The position numbers and the translations under genes were made by a program. The notes under the pieces are model-generated. The model had not been told where the DNA came from and searched no databases. It saw nothing but the letters and a program-made list of their open reading frames with translations. Shown here piece after piece: positions 34,301 to 45,868 of a stretch of 64,000 nt of DNA; the stretch's first letter is position 1; each line of letters opens with the position of its first letter. Source of the stretch: Purshia tridentata (lineage: Eukaryota > Streptophyta > Magnoliopsida > Rosales > Rosaceae); the NCBI GenBank assembly GCA_003254885.1, contig QANT01001024.1, forward strand, positions 1 through 64,000. The letters run 5' to 3'.

Positions 34301-37300
34301 ATGTGATTCCTACTACAGTTGTGTCTCATTTTTTGAATGACTATGAGAGGAACGGGAAGTACACAGGTGGGAAAGTCTTCCCATCTTTCATTTCTGTGAT
34401 TGCTGCTGTACTATTCTTTCAATTAATTTCACCTCAATGTATTTATTGTGATTCAAACCTAATACTTTACCCTGACCCTGACCCTTCTAACTTATGTGGA
34501 CTTATCCCTTTAATTTGCCATAATTTGACTTCCAGGTTTCCCTTGCCTTGGTGTATTGTTGCAAAAGTTGGAGAATCCAGCATTACGAGCTTGCTTAAAA
34601 GTACAGTCTATTGAGGTATGTCTCTTTGTCTGGTTAAGTGTTTCTTGGAAGAGCTAGTGTAAGACAAAACTTATAATTTGTGCAAAGATATCATCTAATT
34701 ATCTTAGGCATTTAACCCATAACATCTGGTTTGTGTAGGGTGTACTGGTGCGAAGAGTTGAACCCACATCTGATGCACATAATGTATTAAAGGAGGTATG
34801 TTGGCTGTTTGACTCTTGAGTGATTGCTGTACTTGAGTTGCATCTATATTTGTTAAACAGTCATCAAAGAAAACCTTTAAGCGACTTTTTGGTGCTTCTC
34901 AAGCTATCAGCTTATGACTTATGAGATCGTTGGATGTTAGGAACATTTATTTTTAAATATTTTCAAGATGTGATGAAGACAGGAGAGTTAAAATGTGAAG
35001 TGGGAGACCAACGAGGATTTGGTTGGGATGGTTAGGCCCATGGTTTGCTTCCATGTGGTCTGGGTTTCAAATCCCTTCAAGATACCTACCTAGCTATTTG
35101 CTAGAGTTTCCTGCCTCCTGAAGATTGTAGGGCTTGGCAGGAGGCCTCAGTTTTGAGCCCATGTTCGTGAAGTGGGTTTGGGGGAGTTCTAGGTATAAAA
35201 AAAAAAAAAGGGAAGTGGGAGACTATTAACTATTAGAATTGGAAATAAAGTAATAGTAATAGCTTTTTTTTTTGGGTCAATAAAGTAGTAGTAATAGCAT
35301 GTGTTGTATGGAAAAGGTTCATGAGCTAGTTTTGGAGAGTCAAAAGATAAATTAAGTTACCTTTGCAAAGGATTCTGGTCCGTAATCACTTTTGCTACTA
35401 GCATCTGTCCTCATTTTTCACTATAATTATTAGGATTTTAAAGCGTATTAACCATTCCCAATATTTTTATTTGTTAAGAACTTTGATGGTACCTGCACTT
35501 TTCCAGGGGGACGTGATTGTAAGCTTCAATGATGTTCATGTAGGGTGTGAAGGAACAGTACCATTTCGATCAAACGAGCGCATTGCATTCCGCTACCTCA
35601 TTAGCCAAAAGTAAGGTTCTACGATGATAAATTATGTTAAAAGCTGCATTTTATGTTATGTAATCTGTTTCGGATATTGCATCCAATAGATCCTGCTGGG
35701 CAATTTTCAGGATGGGTATATTTGTGGAATTAAGAGACTCCAAATTCACATGGCTTTTAGTGTTGAAGATGTTGGGTAATTTTTGACATGGGTATATTAG
35801 TTGATCCCTTCCCCACCTTCTGTTACATGTCTACAGAGTTCAGTGGTTGTTAAAATTGAAGATGTTGAGACTTTTTAAAATTTGAACCTGATCAATTAAA
35901 TTAATGCAGAAGCAAGGAATATAGTATAATTGGTCTGTAGTTAGCCCCTGCAGTTATGCTTCAGTGAGGCCTGCCAATGCTTTTCTTTCTTTTGGCATAA
36001 ATGAAAGAAGATTTTATAAAAAATGCTTAAAGCATCAAAGTACGCAAGCTGTAGAGGATTCATCCATGTTCTAATTTTGTTCATTGATAGGTGCAATTTA
36101 TAAACTAATGATCTCCCATACAGATTTGCTGGCGATGTTGCAGATCTTGGTATTATTAGAGCTGGGAAATTCATGAAAGTTGAAGCAGTTTTGAACCCAC
36201 GAGTACATTTGGTAAGTCAGAAGAAATTTGGCCCTTTACGCAATGCCATACAGTTATCCATTGTGGGTCTGATAATTGTTTTAACGTTTTGATGCTGATT
36301 ATTTTGAGTCCTTATGCCCCCAACAAGGTTCCGTTTCATATCGATGGAGGTCAGCCTTCTTACTTAATAATTGCTGGGTTGGTGTTTACCCCACTCTCAG
36401 AGCCACTGATAGAGTATGTCATACTTGTCTCTGGCACTTAAGAATATGCGAAAAACATTTTTTCAATATGAAAAGTGCCTGTGCTCATTATAAACTAACC
36501 ATTTTCTGTGTTCTTTTCGGCAGTGAGGAATGTGAAGACTCTATAGGGGTAAGTTGTGACCCATAGAGGACACTCATAAGCACAAAATTCCTGTTTAACT
36601 AATTTTATACTTTTCTTTTTCTGACCAGAATGCATACTTTATGTTTGAAAATTGATTAGTTTTTGGTTTCTTTTCTGGCCAGTTGAAACTCTTGGCAAAG
36701 GCACGCTACTCTTTGGCTAGGTTCAAAGGGGAACAAATTGTAATCCTATCACAGGTTAGCTGCATGGGTTTTCCTTAAATAATATGCATCAAATGTTGAG
36801 ATAGTGTTGTGGTTATGCTTAACGTGTTGAATTTTCTTTTATCATCCTCTTCTTACTGGTATAGGTTTTAGCAAATGAAGTGAACATAGGGTATGAGGAT
36901 ATGAGCAATCAACAGGCAAGTTATCTGTTACTATTTACAACCTGGACATAAAAACTGCCAACCATATGCATACACTCTTAACAGAAAGTTCATTTCAGGT
37001 TTTGAAGTTAAACGGGACTGAAATAAAGAACATTCATCATTTAGCACACCTTCTAGATTGTAAGTGGTAACACCTCTTAACTATTTCCAGTTCAATTTAT
37101 CCCACTCCATTCTCATGGTTGTGCTGCGCTCTTCTTAAATTCTTAATCAGCATGCAAGGACAAGTACTTAGTCTTCGAATTCGAAGACAATTACATAACA
37201 GTTTTGGAAAGAGAAGCAGCAGTAGCTGCTTCATCCTGCATTCTCAAAGATTACGGGATTTCATCCGAAAGATCGCCTGATCTGTTGGAGCCCTATGTGG

Positions 37301-37389
37301 ATTCGGAGAACCAAGCAGTTGATCAGGATATCGCTGATAGTCCAGTTTCAAATTTGGAAATTGGTTTTGATGGACTTCTTTGGGCATAA
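31305..37389 (+). CDS. DEG2: Chloroplast protease Do-like 2 (DEG2)
   Basis: Twenty-one exons join in phase to 623 residues. The main ones are 31305-31511, 31610-31765, 32124-32197, 32284-32347, 32934-33041, 33635-33712, 33870-33936, 34078-34136, 34267-34366, 35507-35610 and 37151-37389. A Ser/Arg-rich transit peptide covers about residues 1-70. The trypsin-like domain has the triad His177 (TNAHCV), Asp208 (DCDIALL) and Ser286 (NPGNSGGPA), and PDZ-like domains follow at about 315-420 and 480-570. The length matches Arabidopsis DEG2 (607). It is an ATP-independent stromal-side thylakoid protease linked to photosystem II turnover. Introns 4 and 19 use GC donors (AG|GCAAGT) where no GT fits the phase. 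Intron 13 carries a SINE. Confidence 0.93.
34997..35223 (+). mobile_element. SINE in DEG2 intron 13, exact 12-bp target duplication
   Basis: GAAGTGGGAGAC stands at both edges (34997-35008 and 35212-35223). The body of about 200 bp has tRNA-like promoter boxes: an A-box-like TGGTTAGGCCCATGG near 35030 and a B-box-like GGTTTCAAATCCC near 35080. It ends in a run of about 14 A. These are the marks of a tRNA-derived SINE, inserted in the same direction as DEG2. Confidence 0.8.
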
Positions 37390-37749
37390 TAATTGCTGAT
37401 GTCCTGAGAGGTCACACTGATTTTTCCTATTATTATGATGGGCTCCCCTGTCAGCTCCATTATAGGGTGTTCCTTTATTATGATTTATTATGTTAGTACT
37501 ATTATTTTTGAGTCATTTTCCTTGTTTGGTTTTTACGGCGAGTTTAGAAATCTTCCTCATCTCTTCTTGTGGCTTATAATGGCAGACCTGTATCCATATG
37601 TGTCACCCTGGAAATCGTTGTTGTAATTGATCTACTGTAACAAAGTAGTTAAAAGCCATTTATTATTTGATGTTATAGGATTAACATTTAAAGGAATACT
37701 TAAAAAAAGAAAGAAAAATACGAAGGTAGCTTTGTCTTGGTCTTCAACA

Positions 37750-39233
37750 TTACAGAAACGACTTGATGTCATTGGCTATGTTTTGAGCATCTTCATTAGA
37801 TCCATATATCCCTCTTCTTGATAGTCCCACACAATATAAACCATTCTTGCCCTTCCAATGATTAGGGAAGCTTGGTTTTGGAAGCCCATCATCTTTTAAA
37901 AGATAGTCATCTCCCTGTAATAACAATAACAATTCTATTATGAATGAACAATTCTATTATGAAATATAAACGAAAATTGTACTGTTCTTTATTATTACCT
38001 TAAGCCACAAATTTGTTGATCTCTTGAACCCAGTGCAGAAGACAATCATGTCAAATTGGTATGACTTTCCGTTTTTCAACTGCACATCGCTGCCTCTTAT
38101 GCTGTCGATTTCTGCCGGTAAGACCTGCATGTATAAACAAACACCAAAATTAATACACATCATTTAACTAGTTATTATTAGTACTCGAATAGTATTTCTC
38201 TTTATTTTTTCATATCATTTAACAACAAAATGTATGATCATTTTAACATTAATCCATAGGTACCAATATTTATTGCAAACCTGAATCTGGCCGGATTTGA
38301 TTTTCTGGTAGGTACCAACATCAATGGCTGGATACTTGCCGTACTTGACCTTCATAAAGAAGGGACCCTCTGTTGGCCTGCCTATTCCGTACTTTCTCAG
38401 GTCCCCATAAACCAGCTTGCTAAGCAAAACCATCAATGAATCCACCATGCTTAGTGAAAAATGCTTCAACAAAACCAAGGCCAAGTAAACCATCCCTCTT
38501 GACAGAAAATGGACCTGCATACCATATCATAATATAATATAGTTATCGAATTCAACTCAAACCAATTGGTAACAGGAAATACATAGATCATGTAACTACT
38601 TACCGGGCTTCGAACAATGATGGAAGTTTTGGCACCATGGTTTGCAAGGTCCAGTGCAATCTCCATGCCAGAATTCCCAGCCCCAACAACCAAAACGTTC
38701 TTATTTTCCATCTCCTTCCCTGATTTGAATTGGGTCGAATGCATAACATCTCCAGCAAAAGTTTCCAAGCCTTCAACCTCTGGCGTATATGGGTTGGTTG
38801 CTTCCCCAGTAGCCACCACCAAAAACCCTCCAAAATACTCCTCCATCTCACAATTCTCACCACCAAAATTCATGGCCTTCACAACCCATTTCTCAGAAAC
38901 CTCATCATAATATGCGGACTCAACGTTTCTGTGGTACTTGGGATTAATCTTGAAATGGGACACATAGTCATCCAAGTACTGTATGAACTGGTTTTTGGGT
39001 ACATATGTGGGACAAGAAGGTGGGAATGACATGTGGGGAAGCTCACAAAATTGCTTTTGGAGGTGAAGGTGGAGACGGTCATAGGAGTACTTTTTCCATA
39101 GAGAAGCAGAACAATCTTCTCTTTCAAGGATTATGTATGGGATGGATAGCCGGCTTAGACATCCGGTCACGGCGAGGCCGGACGGGCCGGCCCCGACTAC
39201 AATTACTGCCGGATGATCTTCTTGCTGCTTCAT
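37750..39233 (-). CDS. YUC10: Flavin monooxygenase of the YUCCA family, YUC10-like (indole-3-pyruvate monooxygenase)
   Basis: Four exons in phase, 39233-38604, 38514-38281, 38124-37999 and 37914-37750, give 384 residues. The FAD site GAGPSGLA is at about residues 14-21, the family motif region [10 protein letters not shown] lies near 140, and the NADPH site GAGNSG is near 187. The C-terminal FMO signature is [13 protein letters not shown]. YUCCAs turn indole-3-pyruvate into auxin (IAA). The short N-terminus and the sequence style ([19 protein letters not shown]) match the YUC10/11 group, which is often reproductive or seed-specific. The gene converges on DEG2 with about 360 bp between stops. 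All key nucleotide-binding residues are present, so it looks functional. Confidence 0.9.
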
Positions 39234-41787
39234 TGATTCTTCAATGGTGTATTGGTTTGCACTCTCTAGCTAAGTCTCTCCTTTGTTGTTACAAAGAAGG
39301 GCAGGAATGGAGACCACCAATGCTGGTGGACTGGCTTATATAGTTATATATATTAATTTCTAGGAGGACTCCACTTTGAATTTCTTTAATTCTACACGCA
39401 ACCCAACAATATACACTAGATTTATTTTGCATATTAAAATTCTTAAGAGATGAACATTAGTCTTTATACAAGACCGCTAATTAAGAAGGTAATAAAGAAA
39501 AATCAAAGGTTAATAATAAAATAAATAGTTAAGAAAATGAATCAAGTAGTGAAATTTCAAACGTCCTGAAACATATATGGAAAATATTTATGCGAAAAAC
39601 ACAAAAATTTATTACGTATATGACTAAATCCTTTCTTTCTATTTCAAATGGGGTTATGTCAATCACCTTCTATTTCTTTTGTAAAAAGAAAAAATGATGT
39701 TTTCTATGGTACTAGGATCAATGTGGTCTGGCATGAGACAACATTGACTGAAGTAAAATAATAGGTACCGTGAATATTCATGTTGTAAATTCATTGGAAA
39801 CCCTTGTTTTAATTGGTTGCTACCTTCTTTTCAAACAAGTCTGCTGAAGCCTAGCTAGTATATATGATCATGGTTTCTCATGGTGGGCTGAAGCTGTTAT
39901 ATATGATTTGTGTACACACTCATAGCTACTGCCTCATATATTACCCCGAAAATGGGTTTGATGTATAGAAAAGGCAAAGAATGCAGTCATTTTGAGTATC
40001 TTCTAAGTCTGAATTTGACCCGTGAATCATATCAAGAGCGACCAGAAGAAAAGGTTGTGGAAGCTTTTGTCAACTTGCATGTTTTGTGTGCAATTAAGAG
40101 TTTCAACTTGACGTATACAAGACCTAATTTGAATTCATTTTTTTGTGGTACATCCTAATTTTAATTTCTCTGAGTAAACTAAATGTGAAATATACTTACA
40201 TTCTTGATATAATATATGGTCCGGGTTATGAAGTTAAAGGAAAGGGTTCGAACTCGAATGTGTAAAAGAGAGTTTTTGTCCTCGGCCAATTAAGCCAACC
40301 TTAATTCACAAGCCGAGTTATCAAGTTAAGTTATATTTTGTATAATGTTTGGATTAGTTTACCAAATCACACGTGAAAAGCAAGTAATAATTTTAGTAAT
40401 CCATGGAAAACATGCGTTTGATTTTGATATGTCTTTACCGGTCTTGTTGAATGGACATGATTTAAGAAATCCCATATCATATATGACATGTTGTGGGCAA
40501 AAGAACTAGAAAATCACTAATGCAAGATATTATATATTAAGGGAAAAAATTTTGGGCCTTAAATTTTGTGCCTCAATTGTGCCTTAATTTGATGTGGCAA
40601 ATTTAAATAATACACGTAATTAAAAAGAATTTCCACATCATTATTTATTTATAACATAACACAATATTCATTTTATTGAAAGACTATCTTATTCCTCTAA
40701 AATTGAATAATCCTAATTCATGTTTATCCATTTACCTCCTTATTGTAGACGATCAATAATGACTTAATAGATAAATTAGTTTTCTAAAAGTTAGCATCAT
40801 ATATGCATGATGCCGGTTATCAAAGATTGCAACATCATCGATTATGAAGGTTATACAATTATTTCAAAACATACAATTGAATCATATAAAATTGTTTCAA
40901 AACATGGTTATGCAAATTTTTAGTTTGTACAATGTTTTGTGTTTGGCTTTGGGTTGGGTACTATATCCCCCTTTGCGATTTGTTTTAATCATGTTTACTT
41001 AACTTTGTGGCTTGAAAGTAAGATAGATTAACTAAAATATAAAACTAAAAATCGTTGGACTTGAAGATGATGATGAATTGATGATGAGATTTCCCTTCTT
41101 TTATATGTTCTCTTAAAAAATTTTACAGTTTTACAATTTATGATGAAGAGATGGTGAACAGATTTATGAATCTATTTCTTAATATTTGTATTTGGTCAAT
41201 TTACTGGTCTTATGGGAGTTGGGAATTGCGGTAAGATGAACAAATGGGGTTGCAGAGCTCTTCATTCATGGAGGAAGGATTTGGAAAGATGATTATATAG
41301 TTTTTTATATAGGAATAAAATCTTTTTTATAAGATTTTTAGGAAGGTTAAGTAAGTTTTTTTATAGGTATATGTGGCATCAAAATTAAATAATTTAATTG
41401 ATATGGATATTACATGTTATTGAGACACAACTTTTTGAGGCTCTCTAGCCCTCTCCATATATTAATTAACATGGAAATGGTAGATAAGATTTTAGACACT
41501 CGAGCTTAAATGCTAAATTCTTAAATATGTTGAGATCTGAACATATGTTGCACATGTTAAGAGTTTTTATGTAATTTTACGCAAGCTCATTAATTAAACC
41601 TGGAAATTAGCTAGGCCAAAATATTTGCCCTATTTAAGAGAGCAGGTGCAGGAAAAGCTCCTGTCATCATCTGTACATGTTCCTCTTTACGCCAACAGGG
41701 ATCACCAAGAAGAGATTATCTCAGTAATTTGATCTGATCAAGCCCCATATTTAACTTAATTTGCTCTCAATCAAGTTGACAAAGATC
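39234..41787. other. Gene-poor region upstream of YUC10-like, with one transposon
   Basis: AT-rich DNA. The first part is the YUC10-like promoter and leader (TATA-rich around 39335-39355). A patch at 40205-40325 contains GGTTCGAACTCGA, a tRNA-like B box, and could be an old SINE, but no clean edges were found. The Mutator-like element at 40532-41465 is listed apart. No gene was recognised. Confidence 0.5.
40532..41465. mobile_element. Non-autonomous Mutator-like element with exact 9-bp target duplication
   Basis: ATATATTAA is found at both edges (40532-40540 and 41457-41465). The 916 bp between begin GGGAAAAAATTTTGGGCC and, read from the other end, GGAGAGGGCTAGAGAG. About 18 bp inward the two ends share CCTTAAATTTTGTGCCTCAA on one side and CCTCAAAAAGTTGTGTCTC on the other, so the inverted repeats are imperfect and old. 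There is no transposase frame. The 9-bp duplication with G-rich ends fits Mutator-like elements. Confidence 0.65.
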
Positions 41788-41851
41788 ATGAAGTGCCAGA
41801 CCTTTTTCCCAGTACTGCTAATTATAGTGCTCCTCTGGGCTTTTTCTTGGG
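41788..41851 (+). CDS. Possible first exon of a small secreted peptide gene
   Basis: ATG at 41788 opens MKCQTFFPVLLIIVLLWAFS, a textbook signal peptide, and a GT donor-like site follows at 41852 (TTGGG|GTATAT). Upstream is a leader-like stretch with CTATTTAAG near 41630 as a weak TATA box. I found no matching downstream exon, and the region beyond is a 218-bp tandem duplication. Reading through gives 36 residues and a stop. It could be a real small peptide gene with a distant exon, a broken gene, or chance. Confidence 0.25.
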
Positions 41852-41930
41852 GTATATATATCTGCTTCTTATATATCCTTAATTGTGAGACAATTTAATG
41901 TACATTTTACATCAAAGTGTTGTTATGTAA

Positions 41931-42397
41931 ATCACTATCTTATATATTGACCATGTATTTTACAAATGATGATATTTTTCTAATAAAAGTAAGAGTCAAG
42001 ACTCACTTATGTAAGTAACTCAAAGTCTTAAAAAGTAAGTTTCATGTTTATTAAAGAACAAGAATCAGTAATGTGTTTTCTTTCCTACATTAATTATATA
42101 CTTAAGCAACCGTAATTTGCGTATATTTAATTGTGTCTCAAATAGTATTGTTATGTAAATCACTATCTTATATATTGACCATATATTTTACAAATGATGA
42201 TATTTTTCTAATAAAAGTAAGAGTCAAGACTCACTTATGTAAGTAACTTAAAGTCTTAGTTTCATGTTTATTAAAGAACAAGAATCAGTAATGTGTTTTC
42301 TTTCCTACATTAATTATATACTTTTTTTTTGACCAAAACATTAATTATATACTTAAGCAACGGTAATTTGCGTATATTTAATTGTGTCTCAAATAGT
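41931..42397. repeat. Tandem duplication, period about 218 bp, two copies
   Basis: Copy 1 (41931-42146) and copy 2 (42149-42397) both run from TGTTATGTAAATCACTATC to TTGTGTCTCAAATAGT with few changes. Copy 2 lacks about 9 bp near AAGTCTTA and has gained about 31 bp around a T run that duplicates ACATTAATTATATAC. The high identity points to a recent event. Confidence 0.85.
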
Positions 42398-43579
42398 CAA
42401 ATTAATATTAGGAATTAAAAAAAATAAAACTTGATTTTTACTAGTTACGTAAGAAAATTAATGATGAAGCTTGGGACAAAAGTAACATGCACGTAAATGT
42501 TGCTTTCCAAGTTTCCATCAACACCATCATATACACCTCTTTATTTCACTTGAAAACCCTGGCAGTCTGGCAGTACTACTTTTGATTGCTACCTTCTTTT
42601 TAAACAATTCTGAAGCGTAGTCACTACTTTCCATGACCCATGATGCTGCCCTCCTCAACCTCTTCTCATCTGTATAAATAATTGGCCTAAAAAAAGAAAA
42701 ATAGATTTTAAATTTTATTAAATTTCACAATGTAAAAATAATATATACTAGATCCCCAATCAATCAATCAATCAAATCATGTTGTGTGTCTGAAAATTTT
42801 CTATATATAATTTACCCAAAACATTAATTTTATCATAAGTTGTTTCCATTATGCATATAAAATAGGAAGAAACTGCCGGCCAGCAAAAGAAGATGCATGT
42901 TCAAGAATCAAATGAATCAAAACTCAAAAGCATTTTGTCAAACTGATTTCAATCTGACTTTGTCTTGCGACTCTTCAAGTCTTGGTTTTTCATTATAAAA
43001 AACGAAAGTGTATATCAATTCAAACCAGATTGTACATCAACATTGTCACATGGGGCATGCTTCTCATTTCTATTGGATCTATCCATTTCACATTTGTTTT
43101 GTTTATCTTATTAGTCAATAGTGATGAATCATACAACAAGAATTTAAAGTTCTCAATTTTGAAATAATTGAGTACTTTATTTCACAAGTCTACTACAAAG
43201 ATAACGATTAGAATGGAATCTGATTAAAGTCTATAGAATTGAACTCTAAACTTATCTTAATTTTAATCTATTGCCTCCCCTCTTACTTTACTTGTACTAA
43301 TTAATGGATGAGATCGGTTCCTTAGCTCCATCTCCAAAATTTAGGCTCTATTTAGCCAGTTTTTAAGACATTGCTCAGCCTGTAATCGTCCATTTGCAAC
43401 AACCAATTGGTCCAAGCCCAATGATGATATGGCTCGGGCTGACCCAATAAAAACAAAATGTTATTGGATGAAACTGAAGGACTAAAATGTAAAATTCCTG
43501 TGGCTTTGGGCTCGTTCATTACTTGTCTTCCAGACTTCAGCCCAAGTCCAAAAAGCAAAAAATAAAAATAAAAAACAGT
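42398..43579. other. Intergenic region, nothing recognised
   Basis: AT-rich spacer between the tandem duplication and tRNA-Leu. Short open frames (for example 42982-43167) have no similarity that I recognise. A small AATC repeat lies near 42756-42778. Confidence 0.5.
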
Positions 43580-43587
43580 TGTTGAGA

Positions 43588-43620
<33 letters not shown>

Positions 43621-43660
43621 ACCTTAATCTGGCGCCTTAGACCAACTCGGCCATCTCAAC
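43580..43660 (-). tRNA. tRNA-Leu (AAG)
   Basis: A type II tRNA of 81 nt on the minus strand: the acceptor GTTGAGA pairs with TCTCAAC, the anticodon stem CCAGA/TCTGG encloses TTAAGGT (anticodon AAG), there is a long variable arm, and the T arm is GTGGG-TTCAAAT-CCCAC. Discriminator A. Confidence 0.95.
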
Positions 43661-44825
43661 CTTGATGTTAAATGGCTAAAACTTAAATTATATATCGATA
43701 CGTTTGAGATCTTGACGGCTGTTTGACTTGACTGTATTGTGAAAGGAAGCAATTAAAGAGAAACCACATGGTCTACTAAGCTGTCTGACAGTGAGACAGT
43801 TCCAATATCCTTCCAAAATACCACAAGCCCATCATTCTATAATACTCTCACTTTCCTCACCAAACCAATTATTATCCATCGGCTGACCTGGATCAGCTAT
43901 GGTTCCTCTGACGGTCAGAAAAGCAGAGCCATGATCAGAATATCATACACAAAACCCAAAAATTAAATAAACCCAACAATAACAAATGGAATCATCAAGT
44001 CATCATTGTTTGATTATTAACTGACCCCTTTCCAAGTTTTCTACGAGGGAATTTATATCTGGTATATGATATAAACAAATTTAAAAGTAAAAGAATTTAT
44101 GCAGCAGAAAAAGTGAACAAGTCAGTAATTAAGAGTTAAAAATGTATTTATATGTAATACATATAAATCAACAATAACTTGCTGTTACCAGCAAGCTGCA
44201 GCTTATATTCATCCCAAGGTAAATGCTACTTCAGCTGCCTAGCAATGAGTTTTGAAATTTTTGGTGTCCTGACAAAACAATTGGCATTAGAAACTGGTGT
44301 GACAGTGTCCAAATACACAACATTTAATTGAACTTTATTTTACTCATAAACCCACTTTTTAAAAGATTTTTAATTGAAAACCCAGCCAAATAAAAAATTA
44401 ACTATAAACTCAATCAATTAACTATAACCCAATTACATCTCTAGAGTCTTCACAAGGCACCAACATAATGCAGCCTTGCCAAGAATTAAAGGCTAGCAAA
44501 AGACTCACGGGTCAACAACTGCATAAAATTTTAAAAATGATCAAAAGGGAAAAAGATAAGACACCTCATGTTCACGTTCCAGATGAAAATCACTAATCAA
44601 CCTTGTCCCTTAGCAAGACATGCAGAGCTGTATTACCATAGCAGCTTCCTATTATGTTTTGGCACTTTGTGTGTTGTGTCCCCACCACCACTTTCTCACC
44701 AGACCCTTTTAAGCCTTACATTCTCTTCACCTCTTTACTCTTCCATCCCCTCTTACTCTATCTCAAAGACACATTTATTGAAGTTCACTTCTACTACTAT
44801 TTTGCCCTTGATTATATCATCATTT
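43661..44825. other. Upstream region of the AGP gene
   Basis: Spacer and probable AGP promoter and leader. The leader just before the start codon is rich in pyrimidines (44690-44770). The open frame continues upstream of the AGP start codon but does not look like protein-coding sequence. No other gene seen. Confidence 0.5.
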
Positions 44826-45242
44826 ATGGCTTCCTTTTGGTCATTCTTAGCAATGTTGATGATTTCCATGGCTTATCATTCTTCACTAGCCTTGGAATCC
44901 CAACTAGATACCCGGTTTTTCACTATATCTGCTGCACCAGCATTCTTGCCAGGAGCTCCTCTATCTTCTTCTCCTACCTTATCCCCAGATATTTCTCCCT
45001 TATTTCCTTCTCCTGGTCATGTACCACTTTCTCCATCTGAGTCATCACTGCCCACCATCCCATCAAGCCCAAGCCCTCCAAACCCAGAAGCCACTGTTGC
45101 TCCTGGACCAGGCATGGCTTTTGCACCATCAGGGTCTATGCCAGTTTCTCATTCAGTTTCTATTACTTCATCTCCACCTCTAAATGTAATTTTCTTTCTG
45201 GGATTGCTGGTCGTGTGTGTAATGCAGGTTTCTGCTGTGTGA
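44826..45242 (+). CDS. Classical arabinogalactan protein, AGP25/26/27-like
   Basis: Single exon, 138 residues, starting MASFWSFLAMLMISMAYHSS. The frame is open upstream to 44568, but this ATG gives a proper signal peptide of about 24 residues. The mature part is rich in Pro, Ser and Ala, with SP, AP and TP pairs for arabinogalactan addition and the family stretches TISAAPAFLPGAPLSSSP and LPTIPSSPSPPNPEA. The C-terminus (LNVIFFLGLLVVCVMQVSAV) is a hydrophobic GPI-anchor signal. These proteins sit on the outer plasma membrane and in the wall. Family members resembling it are Arabidopsis AGP25, AGP26 and AGP27. The gene converges on the NET3-type gene. Confidence 0.88.
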   Translation: MASFWSFLAMLMISMAYHSSLALESQLDTRFFTISAAPAFLPGAPLSSSPTLSPDISPLFPSPGHVPLSPSESSLPTIPSSPSPPNPEATVAPGPGMAFAPSGSMPVSHSVSITSSPPLNVIFFLGLLVVCVMQVSAV

Positions 45243-45868
45243 GAGATAGTGGTATCAGAAAGAAAAGAAAAAAAGTTTGTGGAAAGCTTCAATTATTGTT
45301 ACTAGTGGTTTCACTTTATGTTTGTAAACTATTTTGGTAGCATATAGAATGCTTTAGTGTGGTTAGGTAAATGCAGCTAATGGCATTGATTTGAATTGTC
45401 ATAGGATAATGTATCCAAAAGAAGTTTAGAAAATAAATGTTGCATTTTCAGTCATATTATATTTGTTCCCATTCTTTATTGCTTTCTGTTATTTTTATCT
45501 TCCTCTTTCCTTTCACCTTCTCTGAACATTTATTGCCTACCACTAGAAAGAATCAAATAAAAAATTTAGATGCTATTCATGAATAAGAATCTGAACCATG
45601 AGAACCACAGATTTTCTTATATGTAATAAAGCATGAATGGCAGTGTCTGCTGCCAAGATGCACATACTTCAAACATATTCATCGAAGGAAACCTCGTTCA
45701 ACTTACAATAATTGAGTTACAGGGAGTGCAAATAACACAGGAAGAATATCGAAAATGTTACAACTACTTGAAAGAAACACAAAATTTCTAGTTTAAATTC
45801 TTGGGGAAAAGCCCCGATATAGACAACTGTCCTACAAATATACTAACTGCAAACATGTAAACAGCCAT

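Noticed and set aside
22726-39233. ARF and YUCCA10-like as an auxin gene cluster
   Set aside because: They lie about 9 kb apart with an unrelated protease gene between and no shared control region; chance is the simpler reading.
40205-40325. Possible second SINE (GGTTCGAACTCGA B-box-like word)
   Set aside because: No A tail, no matching A box and no target duplication found.
41640-41710. Possible small hairpin RNA around GGAAAAGCTCC
   Set aside because: The stem is too short for a miRNA precursor, and no known miRNA sequence was recognised.
44568-44825. Upstream extension of the AGP frame
   Set aside because: Open by chance in a pyrimidine-rich leader; the ATG at 44826 gives a proper signal peptide.
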